Shown: positions 1-12,518 of the stretch, one piece after another | Layout: each line of letters begins with the position of its first letter | Numbering within the stretch: position 1 is the stretch's first letter | From: Myxococcus guangdongensis | GTDB lineage: Bacteria; Myxococcota; Myxococcia; Myxococcales; Myxococcaceae | DNA length: 64,000 nt | Assembly (NCBI RefSeq): GCF_024198255.1 | Contig: NZ_JAJVKW010000007.1 | Location: 124,001-188,000, forward strand | Direction: 5' to 3' | The notes under the pieces: model-generated | Database searches by the model: none | What the model was told of the DNA's origin: nothing | Seen by the model: only the letters and a program-made list of their open reading frames with translations | Made by a program: the position numbers and the translations under genes

Positions 1-179
1 AGGGGACACCCCTGGTGACAGAAGGGGACGCCACAGTCCATGCAGCGTCCGGCCTGTCGCTTCGCCTCCTCGACGGAGAGCGGCAGCGCGAACTCGCGGT
101 AGTCCCCGAGCCGCTCCTCCTTCTCACGCTTCGGCGCGTGGACACGGCCCCACTCAGTGAATCCGGTCGGCTTGCCCAT
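1..179 (-). CDS. gltD: glutamate synthase small subunit (partial, N-terminus only)
   Basis: The first 59 codons are visible before the window edge; the gene continues to the left. The protein begins MGKPTGFTEW and carries the N-terminal [4Fe-4S]-binding cysteine cluster typical of GltD (C46, C49, C54 and C58 in the segment CMDCGVPFCHQGC). GltD passes electrons from NADPH to the large subunit GltB in ammonia assimilation, converting glutamine plus 2-oxoglutarate to two glutamates. Its ATG lies three bases after the gltB stop codon, with a GGGAGGGG Shine-Dalgarno inside the gltB end, so the two are one operon and probably translationally linked. The family assignment is firm; the rest of the protein (FAD and NADPH domains) cannot be seen here. 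Confidence 0.93.
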   Translation of the reverse strand, partial: MGKPTGFTEWGRVHAPKREKEERLGDYREFALPLSVEEAKRQAGRCMDCGVPFCHQGCP

Positions 180-182
180 GAC

Positions 183-4739
<4,557 letters not shown>

Positions 4740-4913
4740 CAACTTCCCCTTTCCCGCCTGACGCGGGAGGTCATCGCTGTGTGGCCCTACGCTAACGCGT
4801 CGCGTTGACTCCCGTAAAGACGGGCGGGAGCAGGGGGCCGGCAGAGGGGTGGCGGGGCGAGGTGCCAACAAGGGCCTCCCCTCGGACGCAGGCTCATGGT
4901 GAGGTGCGCGCCC

Positions 4914-5402
4914 ATGCCCTACTCACCCATCATCGGCACCCTGGGCTACGTGATGTCGCCGGATCAGCGCCGCGTGCTGCTCATCCACCGCAACGCGAGG
5001 CCGGAGGACGCGCACCTGGGCAAGTACAACGGCCTGGGCGGGAAGATGGAGCGCGACGAGGACGTGGCCGCGTGCATGCGCCGCGAGATCCGCGAGGAGG
5101 CCGGCATCGAGTGCACCCGGATGGTGCTGCGCGGGACGCTCTCCTGGCCCGGCTTCGGCAAGCAGGGCGAGGACTGGCTCGGCTTCGTCTTCCGCATCGA
5201 CGCCTTCGAGGGCACCCCGCTGGAGCGCAACGCCGAGGGCACGCTCTCCTGGGTTCCCCTCACCGAGCTCCCCCGCCTGCCCATGTGGGACGGCGACAGG
5301 CATTTCCTGCCGCTCGTGTTCGACGAGGACCCGCGCGTGTTCCACGGTGTGATGCCGTATTCCGGCGGTCGCGCGGTGAGCTGGAATTACACCCGGCTGT
5401 GA
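4914..5402 (+). CDS. Nudix hydrolase (MutT/8-oxo-dGTP diphosphatase type)
   Basis: A 162-residue single-domain Nudix protein. The full Nudix signature G-x5-E-x7-REUxEExGU is present (from GKMERDE to RREIREEAGI), giving the metal-binding glutamates needed to hydrolyse a nucleoside diphosphate linked to another group. The start at 4914 (MPYSPIIGTL) is preferred because GGTGAGG precedes it at suitable spacing; an ATG six codons upstream at 4896 is possible. The GLGGK...RRE arrangement resembles the MutT/YtkD nucleotide-pool sanitising group, so oxidised-nucleotide cleanup is the best guess, but substrate cannot be read from the sequence. It stands alone, divergent from gltB. Confidence 0.88.
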   Translation: MPYSPIIGTLGYVMSPDQRRVLLIHRNARPEDAHLGKYNGLGGKMERDEDVAACMRREIREEAGIECTRMVLRGTLSWPGFGKQGEDWLGFVFRIDAFEGTPLERNAEGTLSWVPLTELPRLPMWDGDRHFLPLVFDEDPRVFHGVMPYSGGRAVSWNYTRL

Positions 5403-5465
5403 GGTGGGCCGCGCCGTGCGTTGACGCTGCCCGGGAATGGGCGTACTCCTGCGAGCGGCAGTGGC

Positions 5466-5484
5466 GATAATGATTCTCAATATC
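5466..5484. promoter_or_regulatory. Fur-box-like operator upstream of PepSY gene
   Basis: The 19-base segment GATAATGATTCTCAATATC matches the classical Fur consensus (GATAATGATAATCATTATC) at 16 of 19 positions, with the left nine bases exact. It is an AT-rich island in GC-rich DNA and lies 49 bp before the PepSY start codon. The placement predicts repression by ferric-uptake regulator when iron is plentiful. The match is seen directly; binding is inferred. Confidence 0.7.
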
Positions 5485-5532
5485 GACACCTTCTCCGACG
5501 CTCCCGTCGCGACGCCGTGAAGTGAAGCGCCC

Positions 5533-6744
5533 ATGGTCCTCCCGTTTCGCAAGACGCTCTTCTGGATTCACCTCGTGGTTGGACTCGTGGTGGGGCTGGT
5601 CGTCGCCCTCATGTCGGTGACAGGGGTCGCCATCGCCTTCGAGCGACAGGTCCTCGAGTGGGCGGAGGCCGGCTCACGCACCGTGTCCGCTCCCGGGCCG
5701 AACGCGCCGCGCTTGTCGCTGGAGGACCTGGTCGCGAAGGCGCGCGAGGCGAAGCCGGACGCGCAGGTGTCGGGCATCACCGTGTTCCCGTCGGAGACGG
5801 CGGCGGTGCAGGTGGCGTTGGGGCGCGCGGGCGTCGTCTTCGTGAATCCCTACACGGGGGCGGTGCGTGAGAGTGACGCGAAGGGCTGGCGCTCCTTCTT
5901 CCAGGTGATGACGGAGTGGCACCGCTGGGTGTCGATGGCGGGGGACAACCGCCCGGTGGGCAAGGCCATCACCGGCGCTTGCAACGCGGGCTTCCTGTTC
6001 CTGGCCCTCTCCGGGCTGTACCTCTGGTGGCCGCGCAAGTGGACGCTGAAGACGGTGCGGCCGGTGCTGTGGTTCCGGCGGGGCCTGAAGGGCAAGCCGC
6101 GCGACTTCAACTGGCACAACGTCATCGGCTTCTGGACGCTGCCCGTGCTCATCGTCCTCACGGCGTCGGGCATGGTCATCTCGTACAAGTGGGCGTCCGA
6201 CTTCGTCTACACGCTGACGGGCAACACGCCTCCGGCGCAGCAGGGCCCGGGCTCGGCGGGCGTGAAGGTGACGCCGCCGACGGAGGATGCCCCGCGCAAG
6301 GACCTGGGCTCGATGCTGGGCGTCGTGGAGGAACAGACGCCCGCCTGGACGAGCATCACGTACCGGGTGCCGTCGCCGCCACGCGAGGCGAAGGGAGGCA
6401 AGCCCGACGCCGCGGTGGACGCCGTCACCTTCAACCTGAAGCAGGACGGCTGGCCCTACTTCGCGACCACCCAGGTCTCCGTGAATCCCTTCTCGGGTGA
6501 AGTCGCCAGGAGCGAGGGCTACGCGGAGTTCAACAGCGGCCGCAAGGTGCGCACCTGGCTGCGCTTCCTCCACACCGGAGAGGCGCTCGGCTGGCCCGGC
6601 CAGCTCATCGCGGCCATCGCCTCGCTGGGCGGCGTCTTCCTCGTGTGGACCGGCTTCGCCCTGTCCTGGCGGCGCTTCTTCCCGAAGCGCCAGCCGCGCG
6701 ACACCGTGGCTTCACCGTCGGGGACACCCGAGGCCTCCGCCTGA
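5533..6744 (+). CDS. PepSY-associated membrane protein (PepSY_TM family)
   Basis: A 403-residue inner-membrane protein of the PepSY_TM (PiuB-like) family. Four hydrophobic segments are visible: about residues 10-35, 140-163, 198-220 and 358-380, with periplasmic PepSY-type regions between them (for example VTFNLKQDGWPYFATTQVSV). Conserved histidines flank the membrane segments (FWIHL, EWHRWVSM, NWHNVIGFW), as is usual. Members are often linked to siderophore uptake and are thought to reduce ferric siderophores or handle haem-like electron transfer; the exact reaction is not settled. The Fur-like box 49 bp upstream supports an iron role. No TonB-dependent receptor is adjacent. It converges on the helicase gene with a 36-bp gap. 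Confidence 0.85.
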   Translation: MVLPFRKTLFWIHLVVGLVVGLVVALMSVTGVAIAFERQVLEWAEAGSRTVSAPGPNAPRLSLEDLVAKAREAKPDAQVSGITVFPSETAAVQVALGRAGVVFVNPYTGAVRESDAKGWRSFFQVMTEWHRWVSMAGDNRPVGKAITGACNAGFLFLALSGLYLWWPRKWTLKTVRPVLWFRRGLKGKPRDFNWHNVIGFWTLPVLIVLTASGMVISYKWASDFVYTLTGNTPPAQQGPGSAGVKVTPPTEDAPRKDLGSMLGVVEEQTPAWTSITYRVPSPPREAKGGKPDAAVDAVTFNLKQDGWPYFATTQVSVNPFSGEVARSEGYAEFNSGRKVRTWLRFLHTGEALGWPGQLIAAIASLGGVFLVWTGFALSWRRFFPKRQPRDTVASPSGTPEASA

Positions 6745-6780
6745 GACCGGGTGTCCCAGGCGGCGCCCCGGGTCCTTCGC

Positions 6781-8499
6781 TCAGCCCCGGTCCTTGCGGA
6801 CGACGACCTTGCGGCCGCGAATCGTCGCCGCCTTCAGCGCGGCGATGACGCGGTTGGCCTCCGGCTCCGGCACCTCCACCAGCGAGAAGCCGTCGCCAAT
6901 CTGGATGGCGCCGATGTGCGACGAGTCCAGGCCCGCCTCGCCCGCGATGGCGCCCACCAGGTCCGCGGGGCGAATGCCGGCCTGACGTCCCGCGCCGATC
7001 CACAGGCGGGTGACATCCCAGGTCGGGGCGGCTCGACGAGGTCCCCCTCGCTCGGGACGGCCACCAGGACCGGAGCGCCCCGCGGGGGCACCGGGACGGC
7101 CCGGGCGCTCCTTGCGCTCCTCCCTCGGCGCGACGGCGGGGATGTCCTCCTCCTCCTTCGCGCGGCCCTCGTCCTGGGCGTCCTGGAGCAGCTTCACCGC
7201 GGCGGCGGCGATGTCGAGCGGCTCGAACTCGCTGGCCAGGTCCTCCACCAGCCCCCGGAACGAGTCCTGTCCCCCTGCCACCAGCGTCTCGCGCAGGGTG
7301 GCGCGCAGCAGCTCCTGCCGCTTGGCGCGCAGGTCCGCCACGGTGGGGACGGTGGCCACCTGGATGCGCTGGCCGGTCACCTTCTCGATGTTGCGCACGA
7401 GGCGGGCCTCGCGCGGCTCCACCAGGGTGATGGCCACGCCCTCACGGCCGGCGCGGCCGGTGCGGCCGATGCGGTGCACGTACGCCTCGGGGGCGTTGGG
7501 CACGTCGAAGTTCACCACGTGGGACAGGCGCGGGATGTCCAGGCCGCGCGCCGCCACGTCCGTGGCCACGAGCAGGTCCGTGCCGTGGGACTTGAGCTGC
7601 TTGATGACCCGGTCTCGCTGCTCCTGCGTCATGCCGCCGTGGAGCGCGTGCGCGCGCCAGCCCCGGCCGTTGAGCGACACGGTGAGGTCATCCACCTCCG
7701 TGCGCGTGCGGCAGAAGATGATGGCGGCGGTGGGGGACTCCACGTCGAGCAGGCGCCCCAGCGCGGCGATCTTGAACGCGCGCGGGACGATGTACGCCGT
7801 CTGACGGATGCGCGGCAGCTCGCCCGGCTCCACCTTCTCCTTGGCGATGCGCACGCGCACCGGCTGACGCAGGTGGCGCTCGGCGATGCTGGCGATGCGC
7901 GGCGGCAGGGTGGCGGAGAAGAGCGCCGTCTGGCGGTCCTCGGGCGTGCCGGAGAGGATGGCCTCGAGGTCATCGGCGAAGCCCATGTCGAGCATCTCGT
8001 CGGCCTCGTCGAGCACCACGGTGCGCACGTTGTCGAGCTGCAGCGTGCCCCGGCGCAGGTGGTCCAGCGCGCGGCCCGGGGTGGCGACGACGACGTCCAC
8101 GCCCCGCTTGAGCACGCGCAGCTGCTGGCCGATGACCTGCCCGCCGTAGAGGGGCAGCACGGTGGCGCCGAGCTTCTGGCCGTAGCGGTGGATGGCCTCG
8201 GAGACCTGCATGGCCAACTCGCGCGTGGGCACGAGCACCAGCGCGGAGGTGGCGTGGGCGCCGGCCTCCCCCGGGACCAGGTGGTGCAGCAGCGGGAGGG
8301 CGAAGGCCGCCGTCTTGCCGGTGCCAGTGGCGGCGATGCCCAGGAGGTCCTTGCCCGCGAGCAGCGGCGGCAGGGAGGCGTTCTGGATGGGCGTGGGCTC
8401 CTCGTAACCGAGGGCGGTGAGCGCCTCCACGAGCTGGGGCTTGAGGCCCAGGGATTCGAAGGTGGCGTCGGGGGGCGAGGACGGCGGTGCGGAAGTCAC
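6781..8499 (-). CDS. DEAD-box ATP-dependent RNA helicase with DbpA-type RNA-binding domain
   Basis: A 572-residue helicase. The GTG at 8499 is chosen because the Q-motif region (TFESLGLKP...PTPIQ) starts about 12 residues later; the longer frame adds a low-complexity stretch unlike the family. Motifs in order: Walker A ATGTGKT (57-63), PTRELA (91-96), TPGR, DEAD (164-167), SAT, and HIGRTGR in the second RecA domain. After a helical region and a Gly/Arg/Pro-rich linker, the last ~75 residues form a DbpA/CsdA-type RRM fold (VTRLWIGAGRQAGI...). That domain directs such helicases to structured RNA, typically 23S rRNA in ribosome assembly or cold-shock RNA. It lies 88 bp downstream of the Dbr1-like gene on the same strand, so the two may share a transcript. 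Confidence 0.95.
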   Translation of the reverse strand: MTSAPPSSPPDATFESLGLKPQLVEALTALGYEEPTPIQNASLPPLLAGKDLLGIAATGTGKTAAFALPLLHHLVPGEAGAHATSALVLVPTRELAMQVSEAIHRYGQKLGATVLPLYGGQVIGQQLRVLKRGVDVVVATPGRALDHLRRGTLQLDNVRTVVLDEADEMLDMGFADDLEAILSGTPEDRQTALFSATLPPRIASIAERHLRQPVRVRIAKEKVEPGELPRIRQTAYIVPRAFKIAALGRLLDVESPTAAIIFCRTRTEVDDLTVSLNGRGWRAHALHGGMTQEQRDRVIKQLKSHGTDLLVATDVAARGLDIPRLSHVVNFDVPNAPEAYVHRIGRTGRAGREGVAITLVEPREARLVRNIEKVTGQRIQVATVPTVADLRAKRQELLRATLRETLVAGGQDSFRGLVEDLASEFEPLDIAAAAVKLLQDAQDEGRAKEEEDIPAVAPREERKERPGRPGAPAGRSGPGGRPERGGPRRAAPTWDVTRLWIGAGRQAGIRPADLVGAIAGEAGLDSSHIGAIQIGDGFSLVEVPEPEANRVIAALKAATIRGRKVVVRKDRG

Positions 8500-8587
8500 G
8501 CGGGGCTTGTACCACCGGCTTCCTCCCTCGTGCCTCGAAGAATCGCCGTTCTGTCCCACATCTATCGCCCAGGCGTGCGTGTCGGCC

Positions 8588-9436
8588 TCAGCGGACAGGC
8601 AGTGTGCCCAGGTGGGTGACCTCCTGGAGGGCGCCCCGGGAGGACTGGAAGATGGCGAAGGCCTCCGCGCCCTGTTCGACACTCGCCAGACAGCAGACCG
8701 GGGTGGCGGCGCCGGAGGGCCACTTCAAGGCGCCGCGATAGCGTTTGTGCAGGTGGCCGCAGAGCACGAGCCGGGGCTGGAGCGCCTCGGCCACCAGTCG
8801 GGCGTACTCGTTGCCCACCGCGTCCGCATGAGGGCTGCGGCGCTGGTGCTGGAAGTCCTGGCGGTCCTCGTCGGCGACGAGGCCGGAGGGCCAGTCATGG
8901 ACGAGGAGGATGTCCGCCCGCGCGAGGCCCAGGGCCCGCTCGATGTCCTCCTCGTTGAAGCACGCATAGTCCTTGTTGGAGACGGTGCCGAGCAGGGACA
9001 GGGCGGGGTGGGGCTTCTGGAAGCCCGGGGCGTCGTGGATGCCGGAGAGGCCGGCGATGCGCAGCCCGCGGGTCTCCACGACGCCGACGCGGCCCAGGTA
9101 GTGGCAGTTCGCGGTGAGCAGGAAGCCCTCGGGGGCCGAGTCCAGGTAGCCGTGGGGCTCGTGGTTGCCGCCGATGAAGTACACGGGCCAGGGGAAGCGC
9201 CGGCGCTTCTGGTGGTAGTCCGCGAAGTCGCCCAGCTGCTTGTAGCGGGCGGGGGCGGCCATGGTCGCGAGGTCCGCCTCGTCGCGGTGGGGCTCGAAGT
9301 CACCGACCTGGAGGACGAAGGCCAGCTCCCGGTTCGCGCTCTTCGTCCAGGACTGGAGGATGGACACCATCCGGTCCATCCGGCCGTGCACGTCGCCCAC
9401 GGCGGCGAAGCAGAAAGTGTCGGGAGGCGTGGCCAT
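8588..9436 (-). CDS. Dbr1-like calcineurin-fold metallophosphoesterase
   Basis: A 282-residue metallophosphoesterase. The ATG at 9436 has GGAG seven bases upstream; the longer frame adds only five residues and has no ribosome site. Metal-binding motifs are complete: GDVHGR (D15, H17), VGDFE (D46), GGNHE (N91, H92), VHDWP (H180) and GHLH (H228, H230). The pattern GDF..R.EADL..MA.P..Y before FIGGNHE, then YLGRVGVV..RGLRI.G.SGI and DILLVHDWPSG, follows eukaryotic RNA lariat-debranching enzyme Dbr1 almost motif for motif and in register. One difference: Dbr1 has Cys where this protein has the first Asp (GDVHG), so a two-metal centre is expected here. Debranching of 2',5' linkages is inferred; a general phosphodiesterase role remains possible. 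Confidence 0.85.
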   Translation of the reverse strand: MATPPDTFCFAAVGDVHGRMDRMVSILQSWTKSANRELAFVLQVGDFEPHRDEADLATMAAPARYKQLGDFADYHQKRRRFPWPVYFIGGNHEPHGYLDSAPEGFLLTANCHYLGRVGVVETRGLRIAGLSGIHDAPGFQKPHPALSLLGTVSNKDYACFNEEDIERALGLARADILLVHDWPSGLVADEDRQDFQHQRRSPHADAVGNEYARLVAEALQPRLVLCGHLHKRYRGALKWPSGAATPVCCLASVEQGAEAFAIFQSSRGALQEVTHLGTLPVR

Positions 9437-9517
9437 GGGTGACTCCAGCATGGCGCATCCGCGCGCCGGGCGGCGCAGCGACGCGGTGGGCGTCCGGCGG
9501 CTGACCGGGCTCGCGCC

Positions 9518-12274
9518 TCAACCGACGAGCGAGGGCCAGTTGCGGCCGACCCAGGCGCGCTGCTCGACCTCGTCCCGCCACCGTGGGTCCTGCCGGTCGA
9601 TGCGGCGCGAGGTGGCGAAGAGGGCGTCGAGCGCCGCGAGCATCCGCTCGGTGAACGGCGTGTCCTCGACGACGAGCAGCGCCTCGCTCTCCCAGTACGC
9701 GGCGGTGACGTCCAGGTTGGCGCTGCCCACCGCGACGGCGCGGGTGTCGCACACCAGGACCTTCGCGTGGACGTGGGGGAAGAGGCGCTCCAGCTCCGGC
9801 TCCCAACCAGGCCGCGAGGGCAGCGCCAGCTCGTGGGCGATGCCTCCCGCGGCGATGACCGCGTCCAGGCGGCTGCGGACATAGCGGTCGGCCACCTCGC
9901 GAATCGCGCCTCCGGGGAAGTAGGTCCGCGCGTCGCCGTGGTGGGGCCGCACGCTGCCGAAGAGGACCTCCACGCGGACACCCCGCTGGAGGGCGGCGAT
10001 GAGCGCGTTCTGGAGCTCGAGCAGCAGGGGGAAGGTGTTCACCAGGACCAGGCGAGAGCGCGCATGGCGGATGAGCGCGAGCTGCGTGTCCAGGGTGTGC
10101 GTGTCCTTGAGTCCCTCGTGCAGGGCGATTCGGGCCGCCATCGTCCCCGCCGGCGCGGAGGGCGTCACGGTGAACGGCTCTCCTCCCGCGCGCGTCCACT
10201 CCGCGAGGAACGCGTGCTCCAGGTCGGTGACCAGCGGTCCTTCCAGTCGCGCGCCACAGTCGAGCCAGGGGATGTCGCGGTAATGGGTGTCGCGGCCGAG
10301 TGGCACCTCGTCGAAGCCCGTGTAGTACGGCGCGCCGAGATTCCGGCCCGAGACGAATGCGAGCGTGGAGTCGACGAGCGTGAGCTTGCGGTGGTTGCGC
10401 TGCTTGAGCTCGTAGAGGTTGGGGCCTCCGACGAGCGGAGCAATGGCGCGCACCTCGACGTTGGGGGGGCCGGAGAGCCCGACGAGGGCGGGGTTGAGCG
10501 CGCCGAAGGAGTCGTGTCCGCTGTAGAGCGCGTCGGCGAGGAAGCGCACGCGGACACCTCGGGTGGCGGCCCGCTTCAGCGCCTCGGTGATGCGGGCGGT
10601 GATGGGGTCGTCCTCGACGATGTAGCACTGCCAATGGACGGTGCTTCGCGCGGCGTCGATGGCGGCCAGGACGGATTCGCGGGCCTGGGCGTTGTCGAGC
10701 TCGAAGTCGATGTGATGGCCCTCGGTGCGCGGGCTGCATCCGGCGAGCGTCAGCTCCCGGGCCCAGGCGTCCTGCTCGGATGGGAGCGGGAGCGGCTCCA
10801 GGGGGGTGTTCCTGGGCAGGGCCTCGCACTCCTCGGGGCTGAGCGTGCGGAGGGCGGGATGGATGGGTTTGTAGGCATCGCGCGTGATGACCGCGGCGAT
10901 GGGCACGTGCGCGGCGGCGAGCCGGGTGGCGACGCGCAACAGACGCTGTCCATCGACCTGCCGGGGCACGTCATCCGCCCGGGCATCGTCGAGCCACGCG
11001 CTGGCGTCGAGCAGCAGGGGCCACGCGAGGTCGGGCAGGTGCTCACGCAGCCGCGCGCGCTGCTCGTCGAGCGAGTCGCTGTCTCGCATCCGCACGAAGC
11101 TCAGGTGGTACCGGTCCGCGGCGAGCTCGCGGACGGCCAGGAGCGTGTCCTCCTCGACGAGGCTGTCCACCAACAGCAGCGGCTTCTCCGGCGCGAGCAC
11201 ATGGCTGGGCACCAGTTCGCGCGAGGCGGAGGGGTCCGCGAAGGAGAAGGCCAGGGGATGCAGCCCGTGCAGGTGCCCGAGCCACGCGGCGTCGATGATG
11301 GCGGTGCCACCCTGGTGACGGACCTCGCCGAGCGCGGTGCCGTTCGCGAACACCGTCACGAGGCCCGGCTCCAGGAGGGTGACGCTGGACAGCAGCCCGA
11401 CGCGCTCGACAGCGAAGCGCGGGGACAGGCCGGGCGCCACGAGTGAATCGGAGACGGCGTGATGGTCCTCGAAGAGCGTCAGCCCTGTCTGGGTCCGTGG
11501 CAGGAGGAGGGTGGGGACCCGGGCCTCCTGGAGCGCACGGGCGCCCGTCAGCCCGACATACAGGGCCTCCAGGTCGGCGAGGGAGTCGGCGGGGACGACG
11601 AGCAGGCTCGCCCCGGAGCGCAGCGCGACGTCGTCGAAGGCCTCCGCGCGACTGCTGGCGGCGTTCCCGGTGAGCGACTCGACGGCCAGCGTCTGGGTGA
11701 TGCCCAGCGCTTTCGAGAGGGCCTGGAGCGCTCCGGTCTGCTCCGGCGCCAGGCCGGTGGTGAGCGCGATGAGCTCCGAGGGCTGCGCGCAGTGGGGCAG
11801 GAAGCTGGCCACGGCGCCGAGTCCCCGGCCGTCCGGTGCGATGGCCAGGGCCATGCGGAATGGCTCGGTGCTGACCCTGTCCGGCGCGCGTCCCAGGGAG
11901 AGCACGGGCAGGTGCTCGCGGAGGGCGAGCAGCAACATCGCGCCCACCCGGGCCCGGGGCGACGTGTCCAGGAGGGGGCCCAGCACGACGAGCTCCGCGC
12001 CGTGTCGCCGCGAGACCTGGACCAGGTCGCCGATGTCGAGGTGCGTCTCCAACGCGCCGGTGACCTGGATGGCGGGGCTCCAGTCCTGGAGGGTGTGCCG
12101 GAGCCGGTCCAGCACGGTGAGACTGGTGGGCGGCGGCGCCTCCAGCTCACTGCGCTCGGGGACCAGGCCGTACAGGTAGACGGCTTCGGGCTCGGAGGTC
12201 AGCCGTCGTACGGCGTGAAGGACGTGCTCGGACTCGGAGCCTGCATCGAAGACGACCACCAGACGTCGGAACAT
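9518..12274 (-). CDS. universal-stress-like / phospholipase D (cardiolipin synthase-like) fusion
   Basis: A 918-residue fusion. The ATG at 12274 (MFRRLVVVFDAGSE) starts right at a universal-stress-protein-like fold; the 49 extra residues of the longer frame are low complexity. The first ~300 residues look like two USP-like alpha/beta domains (for example GAELVVLGPLLDTSPRARVG). A less clear middle part follows. Residues ~560-900 are a phospholipase D superfamily unit with two HxK(x4)D motifs: HRKLTLVD near residue 626 and HAKVLVCD near residue 836, each followed by GRN or GSAN. Two HKD motifs form one active site that transfers or hydrolyses phosphatidyl groups, as in cardiolipin synthase. No membrane anchor is obvious. 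Pairing stress-sensor domains with a lipid-active enzyme is unusual. Confidence 0.82.
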   Translation of the reverse strand: MFRRLVVVFDAGSESEHVLHAVRRLTSEPEAVYLYGLVPERSELEAPPPTSLTVLDRLRHTLQDWSPAIQVTGALETHLDIGDLVQVSRRHGAELVVLGPLLDTSPRARVGAMLLLALREHLPVLSLGRAPDRVSTEPFRMALAIAPDGRGLGAVASFLPHCAQPSELIALTTGLAPEQTGALQALSKALGITQTLAVESLTGNAASSRAEAFDDVALRSGASLLVVPADSLADLEALYVGLTGARALQEARVPTLLLPRTQTGLTLFEDHHAVSDSLVAPGLSPRFAVERVGLLSSVTLLEPGLVTVFANGTALGEVRHQGGTAIIDAAWLGHLHGLHPLAFSFADPSASRELVPSHVLAPEKPLLLVDSLVEEDTLLAVRELAADRYHLSFVRMRDSDSLDEQRARLREHLPDLAWPLLLDASAWLDDARADDVPRQVDGQRLLRVATRLAAAHVPIAAVITRDAYKPIHPALRTLSPEECEALPRNTPLEPLPLPSEQDAWARELTLAGCSPRTEGHHIDFELDNAQARESVLAAIDAARSTVHWQCYIVEDDPITARITEALKRAATRGVRVRFLADALYSGHDSFGALNPALVGLSGPPNVEVRAIAPLVGGPNLYELKQRNHRKLTLVDSTLAFVSGRNLGAPYYTGFDEVPLGRDTHYRDIPWLDCGARLEGPLVTDLEHAFLAEWTRAGGEPFTVTPSAPAGTMAARIALHEGLKDTHTLDTQLALIRHARSRLVLVNTFPLLLELQNALIAALQRGVRVEVLFGSVRPHHGDARTYFPGGAIREVADRYVRSRLDAVIAAGGIAHELALPSRPGWEPELERLFPHVHAKVLVCDTRAVAVGSANLDVTAAYWESEALLVVEDTPFTERMLAALDALFATSRRIDRQDPRWRDEVEQRAWVGRNWPSLVG

Positions 12275-12518
12275 GGTGCGCGCGATTCCCGGGACGGCCC
12301 CTTCACCGACGCTCGGTTCCGGGGCGACAAGGGTCCCATCATGCCGGGAACCGGCCCGGTTGGCGTCACCGGAACGAGGGGGCCGGGATTCCGGGACCCA
12401 CCGTGGCCGTGTCCGCCCCATGCCTTGCCCGAGTCCCGCCGCTCCGCGAAATTGCAGGCGGAATGAAAGTGGTTGCCTGAGTCAACCAGTCTGTCTTTGC
12501 CGTGCTAGGCTTCAGGGT

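Noticed and set aside
4811-4824. CCCGT-AAAG-ACGGG hairpin in the gltB/Nudix divergent region as an attenuator
   Set aside because: The stem is only 5 bp with a 4-base loop and no T-run or leader peptide. Too weak to call.
12466-12515. Promoter for the glycosidase-like lipoprotein (TTGCCT and TAGGCT-like boxes)
   Set aside because: The boxes match the consensus poorly and spacing is not convincing. Myxobacterial promoters cannot be called reliably by eye here.
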